Positions 8,410-16,500 of a stretch of 64,000 nt of DNA are shown here, one piece after another. Numbering within the stretch: position 1 is the first letter of the stretch; each line of letters opens with the position of its first letter. The stretch spans positions 62,001 through 126,000 of the forward strand of contig JAVBNA010000001.1 of NCBI GenBank assembly GCA_031551875.1, written 5' to 3'. The notes beneath the pieces were generated by a model. The model worked only from the letters and a program-made list of their open reading frames with translations, ran no database searches and was not told the DNA's origin. Made by a program: the position numbers and the translations under genes. This DNA is from JAVBNA01 sp031551875 (GTDB taxonomy: Bacteria; Bacillota; Clostridia; Oscillospirales; Acutalibacteraceae).

Positions 8410-9405
8410 ATGAAACATGCCAATCTTTCGGTGTTTGTGCCCTTTGCAGGTTGTCCGCACCGGTGCAGCTTCTGCAACCAGCCCCGCATCACCGGACAGT
8501 CCTCGCCGCCCGATATGCAGGCGGTACGTGAAACGCTTTCTCAGGCGGCCGCGCGTCTGGATGTACATAAGTACCGGGGCGAGATCGCCTTTTTCGGGGG
8601 AAGCTTCACCGCGCTGCCCGAAGAGGACATGCGCGCCTATCTGGAAGCGGCACAGCCCTTTCTGACACATCCCGCCATCACCGGAATCCGGGTGTCCACC
8701 CGGCCTGATGCCGTGGACGACAAGGTGTTGTCCCTGCTGAAAAGCTACGGCGTGACAGCCGTGGAGCTGGGTGCGCAGAGCATGGACGACGAGGTGCTCC
8801 GCTGCAATGGGCGGGGTCATACGGCCGCCGACACCGCGGCTGCCGCAGGACGAGTCCGTGCGCATGGCCTTTCACTTGGGCTTCAGATGATGACCGGGCT
8901 GTGCGGCGACACGGAGCAGGGGGCGGTCTCAACGGCACAGGCTTTGCTGGCCCTTTCACCTGACACCCTGCGCATTTACCCGACGCTTGTGCTCAGGGAT
9001 ACGCCGCTTGCAACGCTTTATGCGCAGGGAAAATATATGCCTCAGAGTGTGGAGGAGGCTGTCGCATTATGTGCGCGTCTGCTGACGCTGTGCGAGGAGC
9101 AGGGAGTACCGGTCATTCGCCTGGGGCTGCACGACAGCGAGGAGCTGCGCACGTCCCTTGTCGCAGGGCCTCATCACCCCGCTTTCCGCGAGCTGTGCGA
9201 GGCCGAGCGGTTTTTCGTCCGGATGCGCGGCGCGCTGAAGAAAGGGCAGCCCCACACCGTCATTGAGGTTCACCCGCAGGACGTATCCAAAGCGGTGGGG
9301 CAGAAAAAATCGAATTTAATCCGCCTTCGGGCGCTGGGGTTTCCCATAACGATCCGCAGCTGCGGAGAGGTGCCCAGGGGGCAAATTAGAATAACACCGA
9401 GGTGA
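8410..9405 (+). CDS. Radical SAM protein, Elp3/HemN-like family, upstream of smc
   Basis: A 331-residue protein. Near the N-terminus is CPHRCSFCN, a CX3CX2C motif that binds the 4Fe-4S cluster reducing S-adenosylmethionine. It is followed by IAFFGGSFTALPEE (SAM-binding GGSFT loop) and a TIM-barrel body with GIRVSTRPDAVDD and VELGAQSMDDEVL, typical of the Elp3/MiaB/NifB-like class. The substrate is not identifiable from sequence. An AGGAGGTC ribosome-binding site precedes the ATG at 8410. It is followed 4 bases later by smc; this radical SAM-smc-ftsY order is seen in many Clostridia, so the pairing looks conserved, although a functional link to chromosome segregation is not established. Confidence 0.85.
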   Translation: MKHANLSVFVPFAGCPHRCSFCNQPRITGQSSPPDMQAVRETLSQAAARLDVHKYRGEIAFFGGSFTALPEEDMRAYLEAAQPFLTHPAITGIRVSTRPDAVDDKVLSLLKSYGVTAVELGAQSMDDEVLRCNGRGHTAADTAAAAGRVRAHGLSLGLQMMTGLCGDTEQGAVSTAQALLALSPDTLRIYPTLVLRDTPLATLYAQGKYMPQSVEEAVALCARLLTLCEEQGVPVIRLGLHDSEELRTSLVAGPHHPAFRELCEAERFFVRMRGALKKGQPHTVIEVHPQDVSKAVGQKKSNLIRLRALGFPITIRSCGEVPRGQIRITPR

Positions 9406-9409
9406 GACA

Positions 9410-12400
9410 GTGCGTTTACGTTCGCTTGAACTGCAGGGGTTCAAATCTTTCCCCGACCGGATGACAATTAAATTTGGCGACGGCATCACTGCGGTGGTCG
9501 GGCCGAACGGAAGCGGCAAGAGCAACATCAGCGACGCCGTGCGCTGGGTGCTGGGGGAGCAGTCCAACAAAAGCTTGCGGGGAGCCTCCCGTGAGGACGT
9601 CATTTTTAACGGAACCTCCACCCGCAAGGCGCAGGGCTTTGCCGAAGTGACGCTGACCATCGACAACACGAGCCGACGTCTGCCATTTGAGGGGGACACG
9701 GTAGCGGTCACCCGGCGGTATTACCGGTCGGGCAGCAGTGAATATATGATCAACAAGGCGGCGGTTCGCCTGGTGGACGTGCGCAACCTCTTTCTGGACA
9801 CGGGGCTTGGAAGAGACGGCTATTCCATGATCGGGCAGGGAAAAATATCTTCGGTCGTCGAATGTCGCCCGGAGGAGCGCCGTGAGATGTTCGAGGAAGC
9901 GGCGGGCATTGCCAAATTCCGAAACCGGAAAAAGGACGCCGAGCGCGATTTGGAGCGCGCCGACGAGCAGCTTGTGCGCGTGCTTGATATTTTGTCCGGG
10001 CTGGAGGAGCGCGTGGAACCGCTTCATGAGCAGTCGGAAAAGGCCAAGAGGTTTCTGGAGCTTGCGGCGCAGAAAAAGGAGCTTGAGATCGGGCTTTGGC
10101 TGCGCACGATTGAAAATTCCGGACAGACCCTGAGGGAGCAGGAGCAGAAAATCCAGATTGCAAACCGTCAGCAGGCTGAAGTCGAAGAGGCGCTTGAGCA
10201 GGCGGCGCGGGAGATCGAAGAGAGCTACGCTGAAATGAGCCGTCTGGCCGCGCAGATGGATGAGGTGCGCCGTGCAGCGGCACAGTCTGAGGGAGAGGCG
10301 GCGGGCAAGGAAAACGAGATCACGGTGCTTGAGAATGACATCAGGCATGGGGAAGAAAACATTGTGCGGATCCAAGGCGACATGGAGCAGTCGGAGTCAT
10401 CCAGACAACGGCTTTTGGACGAAATCTCCCAGCGGGAGAAAACCGTTGCGGAGGACCGGGCATACATAGAGGAAAAGCGGTGCGGGCTGGATGCCTGCAC
10501 CGGGCAGCTTGAAAACCTGACCGCCGGCATGAGCGATTCTTCGAGCCGGCTGGAAACGGTAAACAGGGAAATGACCGAGATCGCGCGCGCCATTTCCGAG
10601 GCACGGGTCGCCGGTGTGACTGCACAGTCATCCATCTCGGAAATCACTGCCCGTCAGGACACGGTAGCGCAGACGCTCTGTGACCAGCGCGCGCGGGCAA
10701 GTGAGCTGAACACAGAGCTTGGGGAAACCAAGGCCATGTTTGCCGACACGGAGCAACGGTGCGAAAGCCTGAAAAACACGGTGGACGGCTTTGAACTGCG
10801 GCTCAAAAAGCGCCGGGAAAAGCTGGAAGCACAGAGGAAAGTGACCGACGAGCTTCGTCTGGACGCGGAGGAAAAGCTCCGGCGCGCGCGCCTTCTTGAA
10901 GAGCTTGAGCGCAACATGGAGGGATTCAACGCCAGCGTCAAAGTGGTCATGAAGGAGCATAGCCGCGGGACGCTCAGCGGCATTCACGGCGCAGTGTCGC
11001 GCCTGATCAGAGTGCCGGAGAGATATTCGACCGCTACCGAAACCGCGCTGGGAGCGGCGCTGCAAAACATTGTGGTGTCCACAGAGGAGGACGCCAAGCG
11101 CGCCATACAGATGCTCAAGCAGCGTCAGGCGGGACGCGCAACCTTCCTGCCATTGTCCTCCGTGCGGGGGACGGTACTGCAGGAAAAGGGGCTGGAGCAG
11201 TGTCCCGGTTTCATCGGGATTGCCAGTACGCTCGTGCAGTGCGACGGTCGGTATGACACCATCCTGCGCTCCCTGCTGGGACGCGTCGCGGTGGCGGAGG
11301 ACATGGACGCTGCAGTGCGCATCGGCCGTCAGTACAGCTACCGTTTTCGTGTGGTGACACTGGACGGGCAGGTGGTCAACGCGGGCGGCTCATTGACCGG
11401 CGGTTCGCTTGTGAAAAACGCGGGCATACTAAACCGCGCCAACGAAATTGAACGCATACATAAGCTCGCCGAAGAGCTTAAATATAAAGCGGAGGAAGCC
11501 AAGGAGCAGCTCCAGCGCGCTGAGGAGGAGGCGTCCGCCGCCGAAGCCGCCCTGTTGGGCGCACGGGGGGAATGGACATCCGCCCAGGAGGAAAGGATAA
11601 AGATTGAGGCCGAGTGCCGCCGTTTGGGCGAAAGCCTCGACGCGGCAAAGCGCACGGTTTCCAGTTTAGAGGAGGAGGCCGCACAGGCGGTGCTTCGTCT
11701 CAAAGCGTTGGAGGAAGCCAAAACCCGCGCGGACGCGCAGGAGGAAGCTCTCGCTCAGACACTCAGCGAACGTGAGCAGAGCCTGCAGGAGCTGACCGGA
11801 GACAAGGAGACGCTCCTGCAAAGACGGGAAATCATCACCGCGCAGATGAACAGCATCCGCATGGAAATGCTGTCGGCGGAAAAGGATATTGAGAACCACC
11901 GCACCGCGATGAATGACCTGCGTCAGCGTATGGAAACATCCGAGAGCCGGAGGAATGAGCGCGAAAGCCAGATTGAGGCCATCCGGGCGCAGAATCAAGC
12001 GCTCGAGGGCAGCATTGTCCGTCTGCGGGCGGAAGCGCAGACGCTCATGGAATCGGCCGCGCGCGCTGCACAGGAAATCGAAGCGCTCAGCCAAAAAAGG
12101 CTCGCGCTTGAGGCGCAGTCCACCAAGCGCCGCGAGGCCGAGCGTCAAAAGGCGCATGAGCGCGATGTCGTCGGACGGGAGCTGACCCGCTTGCAGGAGC
12201 AGAAGGTGGGCATCCAGAAGGAATACGATGAAATCATTGCGCGGCTGTGGGATGAATATGAGCTGACCCGCAGCGAGGCGCAGACGATGTCGACACCGAT
12301 CGAGGAGCCGCAGAAGGCGGCGCGCCTTTTGTCCGAGATCAAGGGAAAAATCAAGGTGCTGGGCTCGGTCAATGTGGGTGCGATCGAAGAGTATAAAGAG

Positions 12401-12976
12401 GTGTACGAGCAATACACCACGCTGGGGGCGCAGGTGGAGGACATCCAGACCTCGCGCGACCAGATCCGTAAGCACATCGGGGAGCTGACCGTGCAGATGC
12501 GGGAGATCTTTCTGGAGCGCTTCACCTTCATCGGACGCAACTTCTCCGACATTTTCAAGGAGCTGTTCGGCGGGGGCGAGGCGTCCCTCAAGCTCACCGA
12601 TCCGGACGACGTGCTTGAAACGGGCATCGAGATCAAGGCGCAGCCGCCCGAAAAGAACGTCGGGCTGCTGTCGCTGTCTGGCGGGGAAAAGACCATGATC
12701 GCGCTGTCGCTTTATTTTGCGATCATGCGGGTCAACCCGCCACCCTTCTGCATCCTCGACGAGGTGGAGGCGGCGCTGGACGACGTCAACGTCGAACGCT
12801 ACGGCAATTATTTGCGTAAGATGTGCCGTAACACGCAGTTTATCGCGATTACCCACCGCCGGGGTACCATGGAGGAGGCCGATATGCTTTACGGCGTCAC
12901 CATGCAGGAGAAGGGCATCACCAAAATGCTCGAGCTCAATGTAGCGGAAATCGAACAGCAGATGAACTTATCATAA
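9410..12976 (+). CDS. smc: Chromosome segregation protein SMC
   Basis: A 1188-residue ATPase. The N-terminal Walker A reads GPNGSGKSNISDAV (about residues 31-44). Two long coiled coils (about 170-500 and 680-1010) flank a hinge (about 520-660, with GTLSGIHGAVSRLI and the glycine-rich NAGGSLTGGS). The C-terminal ABC signature LSLSGGEKTMIALSL is followed by the Walker B region FCILDEVEAALDD. SMC forms a ring with ScpA and ScpB and organises the chromosome; scpAB are not in this window. Length fits the family. The start codon at 9410 is a GTG after GAGGTGAGA. It is followed by ftsY, as in many Firmicutes. Confidence 0.97.
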   Translation: MRLRSLELQGFKSFPDRMTIKFGDGITAVVGPNGSGKSNISDAVRWVLGEQSNKSLRGASREDVIFNGTSTRKAQGFAEVTLTIDNTSRRLPFEGDTVAVTRRYYRSGSSEYMINKAAVRLVDVRNLFLDTGLGRDGYSMIGQGKISSVVECRPEERREMFEEAAGIAKFRNRKKDAERDLERADEQLVRVLDILSGLEERVEPLHEQSEKAKRFLELAAQKKELEIGLWLRTIENSGQTLREQEQKIQIANRQQAEVEEALEQAAREIEESYAEMSRLAAQMDEVRRAAAQSEGEAAGKENEITVLENDIRHGEENIVRIQGDMEQSESSRQRLLDEISQREKTVAEDRAYIEEKRCGLDACTGQLENLTAGMSDSSSRLETVNREMTEIARAISEARVAGVTAQSSISEITARQDTVAQTLCDQRARASELNTELGETKAMFADTEQRCESLKNTVDGFELRLKKRREKLEAQRKVTDELRLDAEEKLRRARLLEELERNMEGFNASVKVVMKEHSRGTLSGIHGAVSRLIRVPERYSTATETALGAALQNIVVSTEEDAKRAIQMLKQRQAGRATFLPLSSVRGTVLQEKGLEQCPGFIGIASTLVQCDGRYDTILRSLLGRVAVAEDMDAAVRIGRQYSYRFRVVTLDGQVVNAGGSLTGGSLVKNAGILNRANEIERIHKLAEELKYKAEEAKEQLQRAEEEASAAEAALLGARGEWTSAQEERIKIEAECRRLGESLDAAKRTVSSLEEEAAQAVLRLKALEEAKTRADAQEEALAQTLSEREQSLQELTGDKETLLQRREIITAQMNSIRMEMLSAEKDIENHRTAMNDLRQRMETSESRRNERESQIEAIRAQNQALEGSIVRLRAEAQTLMESAARAAQEIEALSQKRLALEAQSTKRREAERQKAHERDVVGRELTRLQEQKVGIQKEYDEIIARLWDEYELTRSEAQTMSTPIEEPQKAARLLSEIKGKIKVLGSVNVGAIEEYKEVYEQYTTLGAQVEDIQTSRDQIRKHIGELTVQMREIFLERFTFIGRNFSDIFKELFGGGEASLKLTDPDDVLETGIEIKAQPPEKNVGLLSLSGGEKTMIALSLYFAIMRVNPPPFCILDEVEAALDDVNVERYGNYLRKMCRNTQFIAITHRRGTMEEADMLYGVTMQEKGITKMLELNVAEIEQQMNLS

Positions 12977-13006
12977 TATCCGGAACCCCGGAGGCAAGGA
13001 GTTATC

Positions 13007-13921
13007 ATGGGCTTTTTTAAGAAAATCAGCGACGGTTTGAAAAAGACGAGAGACGGCATCATGGGGCAGATCGACTCGCTTCTCAAATCCTTTACAAAGA
13101 TTGACGAGGAGCTGTTTGAGGAGCTTGAGGAGGTGCTGATCCTCGGCGATGTGGGACTGCCCACCGCACAGCGGATCTGTACCGCCCTGCGCGAGCGCGT
13201 CAAAAAAGAGGGCGTGACCGACCCTCAGAAAGTGCGCGCGCTGCTCGCCGACATCGTTTCCGAGATGCTCTCCGGCGGCGAGGGCCTGGCGCTCACCACC
13301 AAGCCGTCCATCATTCTTGTGATCGGTGTCAATGGCGTGGGCAAGACCACAACCATCGGAAAGCTGGCGGCGAACCTCAAGCGGGACGGCAAAAAAGTGC
13401 TGCTTGCGGCGGCGGACACCTTCCGTGCGGCAGCCATTGACCAGCTTCAGATCTGGGGTGACCGCGCCGGTGTGGACATCATCAAGCAGGGGGAGGGATC
13501 CGATCCCGCCGCCGTCGTATACGACGCAATCTCCGCCGCCAAAGCACGGGGCGTGGATGTGATTATCTGTGACACCGCCGGACGGCTGCACAATAAAAAG
13601 CACCTGATGGACGAACTGGGCAAAATCTCGCGCATTGTCGACCGTGAGCTGCCCGGCGCCGACAAGGAGGTGCTGCTTGTTCTGGATGCGACTACGGGAC
13701 AGAACGCGGTCAACCAGGCTCGCGAATTCAAGAATACAGCCGGGATTTCGGGCATCGTACTGACCAAGCTGGACGGCACAGCACGGGGCGGAGTGGTGAT
13801 TGCTATCCGTGAGGATTTGGGCGTGCCGGTCAAGTATATCGGTGTGGGCGAGCAGATCGACGACCTGCAGCCCTTTGATGCGGGGGATTTTGCAAAGGCG
13901 CTGTTTGAGGGGGAGAAGTGA
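13007..13921 (+). CDS. ftsY: Signal recognition particle receptor FtsY
   Basis: A 304-residue GTPase with the N domain (about 1-100) and G domain. The G domain shows GVNGVGKTTTIGKLA (G1), AADTFRAAAIDQL, DTAGRLHNKKHLMDEL (G3), LTKLDGTARGGVVI (G4) and VKYIGVGEQIDDLQPFD at the C-terminus. It lacks the long acidic A domain of the E. coli protein, as is usual in Gram-positive bacteria. It docks the SRP-ribosome complex at the membrane. RBS GGAGGCAAGG precedes the ATG. The stop is 2 bases before the rdgB start. Confidence 0.97.
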   Translation: MGFFKKISDGLKKTRDGIMGQIDSLLKSFTKIDEELFEELEEVLILGDVGLPTAQRICTALRERVKKEGVTDPQKVRALLADIVSEMLSGGEGLALTTKPSIILVIGVNGVGKTTTIGKLAANLKRDGKKVLLAAADTFRAAAIDQLQIWGDRAGVDIIKQGEGSDPAAVVYDAISAAKARGVDVIICDTAGRLHNKKHLMDELGKISRIVDRELPGADKEVLLVLDATTGQNAVNQAREFKNTAGISGIVLTKLDGTARGGVVIAIREDLGVPVKYIGVGEQIDDLQPFDAGDFAKALFEGEK

Positions 13922-13923
13922 GC

Positions 13924-14532
13924 ATGACCTTTTTGGTTGCCACCGGAAATCCCAAAAAATGCGCCGAACTGACGCGCATCCTCGCGCCGCTTGGATTTAC
14001 CGTCCTGACGCCGCATGAGGCCGGCGTGGATCTCAGTGACGTCGAGGAAACCGGCCTGGCCTTTGCGGAAAACGCGCGGATTAAAGCCGAGGCGGCCATG
14101 CAGAGGAGTGGGCTGCCCTCAATCGCGGACGATTCGGGGCTTGCGGTAGACGCGCTTCATGGTGCGCCGGGGATCTATTCGGCGCGGTACGCCGGGCCGG
14201 ACGCGAGCGACGCGGACAGAATTGACAAGCTGCTCTTTGCGATGAAGGACGTGCCGGAAGGGAAGAGACAGGCGCGCTTTGTGTGCGCAGTCTGCTGTGT
14301 GTTTCCCGACCGGGAGCCGATCACGGTAGAGAAAACCTGCGAGGGGAGCATCGCATTTTCTCCGACGCAGGGCGGCGGCTTTGGTTATGACCCTGTTTTT
14401 ATGGTGGGAGACAGATGTTTTTCCCAGCTGACGCCGGAGCAAAAGGACGAAATCAGTCACCGCGGCCAGGCGCTTCGCGCGCTGGCCCGCACACTCGATG
14501 ATATACAAACCGAAAAAGGGGACAACATATGA
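13924..14532 (+). CDS. rdgB: Non-canonical purine NTP pyrophosphatase (RdgB/HAM1 family)
   Basis: A 202-residue enzyme starting MTFLVATGNPKKCAELTRIL. The family block SIADDSGLAVDALHGAPGIY carries the metal-binding acidic residues, and GGFGYDPVF lies near the C-terminus. It hydrolyses dITP, XTP and related nucleotides to monophosphates and so keeps them out of DNA. The ATG at 13924 is used; a GTG six bases upstream overlaps the ftsY stop and is possible. The 3' end overlaps the yhbY start by 4 bases. Confidence 0.94.
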   Translation: MTFLVATGNPKKCAELTRILAPLGFTVLTPHEAGVDLSDVEETGLAFAENARIKAEAAMQRSGLPSIADDSGLAVDALHGAPGIYSARYAGPDASDADRIDKLLFAMKDVPEGKRQARFVCAVCCVFPDREPITVEKTCEGSIAFSPTQGGGFGYDPVFMVGDRCFSQLTPEQKDEISHRGQALRALARTLDDIQTEKGDNI

Positions 14533-14828
14533 CAAGCAAACAAAGGGCGTTTCTCAGAGGGCTCGCCAACCCGCTTGAAACCATACTGATGGTGGGCAAG
14601 GGGGGGATGAGTCAAGAAATCATTAAGCAGGCCGACGATGCGCTGACCGTGCGTGAGCTGATCAAGGGCAAGGTGCTTGAAACCTCACCCATGCAGGTGC
14701 GCGAAGCGGCGGAGGCCATCGCACAAAGCACCGCTTCCGAGATCATTCAAGTCATCGGCCGGAAGTTTGTGCTCTATCGGCGAAACCCCGAAGAGCCGAA
14801 AATTGCTCTGCCGCGGGCGAAAAAATAA
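14529..14828 (+). CDS. yhbY: CRM-domain RNA-binding protein YhbY
   Basis: A 99-residue protein consisting of one CRM domain: MTSKQRAFLRGLANPLETIL, the GxxG loop in VGKGGMSQ, and the C-terminal GRKFVLYR block. YhbY proteins associate with pre-50S ribosomal particles. It overlaps rdgB by 4 bases and precedes nadD; yhbY-nadD-yqeK-rsfS is a conserved Firmicutes series, seen complete here. Confidence 0.93.
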   Translation: MTSKQRAFLRGLANPLETILMVGKGGMSQEIIKQADDALTVRELIKGKVLETSPMQVREAAEAIAQSTASEIIQVIGRKFVLYRRNPEEPKIALPRAKK

Positions 14829-14867
14829 CATTCGCTGTTTCCATTTCACACGAAAGGGTGTATAATA

Positions 14868-15506
14868 ATGGAAAAAATTGCCCTGTACGGCGGCGCGTTT
14901 AACCCCATCCACAACGGGCATATGCATCTGTGTGATGAGTTTATCAAAAAACTTGAGCTCGACCGGCTCATTCTCATGCCCACCGCGCAGTCGCCTCATA
15001 AGACCAGCGACTGTGTGGCATCGGGGGCGGACCGCTTTGCGATGTGTATGCTCGCGGCGGAAGGGCAAAAAAAAATATCGGTCAGCGACATGGAAATCAG
15101 CCGGGGCGGGAAAAGCTATACGGTAGATACGTTACGGGCGCTGAAAAAAAGCCATCCGGGGGCGTGCCTGTACCTGATCATGGGCGCCGACATGTTTATG
15201 ACGCTGGAATCCTGGCGCGCATTCAGGGAGATTTTTACGCTTGCCGTGATCTGCACGGCACCGCGGGACGGGTGTGGACAGGAAGCTCTGCGGCGGAAGG
15301 CGGCGGCGCTTGAGGCGCTCGGCGCGCAGATTATAGTAGCGGACATCCCGCCTGCTGCGGTGTCCTCGACACAGATCCGGGAGAGGCTTCGGGCGATGCA
15401 GCCGGTGGACGGGCTTGTGCCCGAGCCGGTGGCGCGCTATATTGCACAGCACCGGCTATACCATATTGATACAGAAGGGTGTGACACCAATGCACCAGTC
15501 CAGTGA
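14868..15506 (+). CDS. nadD: Nicotinate-nucleotide adenylyltransferase
   Basis: A 212-residue nucleotidyltransferase. The N-terminal motif LYGGAFNPIHNGHMHL contains the HxGH signature; the C-terminal SSTQIRERL is the family SSTxIR motif. It joins ATP and nicotinate mononucleotide to make deamido-NAD. The upstream sequence AAAGGGTG gives a plausible ribosome-binding site. Its last 17 bases overlap the start of yqeK. Confidence 0.95.
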   Translation: MEKIALYGGAFNPIHNGHMHLCDEFIKKLELDRLILMPTAQSPHKTSDCVASGADRFAMCMLAAEGQKKISVSDMEISRGGKSYTVDTLRALKKSHPGACLYLIMGADMFMTLESWRAFREIFTLAVICTAPRDGCGQEALRRKAAALEALGAQIIVADIPPAAVSSTQIRERLRAMQPVDGLVPEPVARYIAQHRLYHIDTEGCDTNAPVQ

Positions 15507-16086
15507 ACAGTACCTCAAAGCGATCCGGGAAAAGCTCAGCGCCGACCGGGTCTACCATTCGATTTGTGTCAGCGAGGCCGCGGCCTCGCTGGCGCAGAAA
15601 TATGGCTGTGACGCCGAAAAGGCGGAATGCGCCGGCATCCTGCATGACATTATGAAGGAAGCGGGCGAGGATGAGCAGCGCGCGGTCATTGCACAGAGCG
15701 GGATTGCCCTGTGTGAGGTGGAGGAAAAAACGCCCAAGCTTCTGCACGCGATCGCGGGCGCGGCTTATGTGCGTGGTATCTTGGGCGTGGAGGATGACGA
15801 GATCATTGCCGCCATCCGCTACCACACCACGGCGCGGGCGGGCATGTCTCTGATTGAGAAAATCCTCTATCTCGCTGACTTTATTTCCAGGGAGCGCGAC
15901 TATGACGGCGCGGAGGTTATGCGCACGGCGGCCAAGCACGGGCTTGAGCCGGCGATTTTCACCGGGCTCGCGTTTTCGATCCGCGACCTGTCAATACGCG
16001 GCGGGGCGATCCATCCTGACACGTTTGAGGCCTACAATGAGATGGTGCTCAGCGGCGCGACCGAGGGAAAACCGCCTCTGCTCTAA
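15490..16086 (+). CDS. yqeK: HD-domain diadenosine tetraphosphatase YqeK
   Basis: A 198-residue HD-superfamily phosphohydrolase. The motif ECAGILHDIMKEAG carries the HD metal ligands, and HAIAGAAYVRGILG and AIRYHTTARAGMS supply further histidines. Members of this family hydrolyse symmetric Ap4A to ADP. The ATG at 15490 lies inside the nadD 3' end (17-base overlap), and upstream extensions in this frame are only antisense-like sequence of nadD. It is placed between nadD and rsfS as in Bacillus and Clostridia. Confidence 0.92.
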   Translation: MHQSSEQYLKAIREKLSADRVYHSICVSEAAASLAQKYGCDAEKAECAGILHDIMKEAGEDEQRAVIAQSGIALCEVEEKTPKLLHAIAGAAYVRGILGVEDDEIIAAIRYHTTARAGMSLIEKILYLADFISRERDYDGAEVMRTAAKHGLEPAIFTGLAFSIRDLSIRGGAIHPDTFEAYNEMVLSGATEGKPPLL

Positions 16087-16113
16087 AATATAGTAAGGAT
16101 GTGTTTCATAAAA

Positions 16114-16476
16114 ATGACATCACTTGAACTGACCAAAGAGATTGTCAAGATCCTGGATAATAAGAAGGCGCAGGAGATCAAAGTCATCGGTATCCGGGAT
16201 CTCACCATATTGGCCGACTATTTCATCGTCGCTTCGGGCACCAGCACCACGCAGGTGCGCGCGCTGGGGGACGAGGTGGAATTTCAGCTTAAAACCCAGC
16301 ATGAGGTCGTGCCAGGGCACACCGAGGGCTACGGCTCCAACCAGTGGGTGCTGCTTGACTACGGCAACGTGGTGCTTCATGTGTTCTGCGGCGAGACGCG
16401 CGAATTTTATGATCTGGAACGGCTGTGGAGAGACGGCGAGCAGGTGGAAATCTCCGCTTGGCTTGACACCGAGTAA
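16114..16476 (+). CDS. rsfS: Ribosome silencing factor RsfS
   Basis: A 120-residue protein with the conserved blocks IRDLTILADYFIVASGTSTTQVRAL (read in overlapping parts) and GSNQWVLLDYGNVVLHVF. It binds L14 and blocks 30S-50S joining when nutrients are scarce. I chose the ATG at 16114; the in-frame ATG at 16099 has no room for a ribosome-binding site. It is the last gene before leuS, 24 bases downstream. Confidence 0.93.
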   Translation: MTSLELTKEIVKILDNKKAQEIKVIGIRDLTILADYFIVASGTSTTQVRALGDEVEFQLKTQHEVVPGHTEGYGSNQWVLLDYGNVVLHVFCGETREFYDLERLWRDGEQVEISAWLDTE

Positions 16477-16500
16477 AATAGTGAAAAGGGATTGGTCGAA

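Noticed and set aside
11666..12856. A 396-codon minus-strand frame opposite smc (and similar ones opposite leuS and fhs)
   Set aside because: Antisense of strongly conserved genes, His/Arg/Leu-rich composition, no ribosome-binding sites.
16477..16500. T-box leader for leuS
   Set aside because: Only 24 bases separate rsfS and leuS, with no T-box motif or specifier stem.
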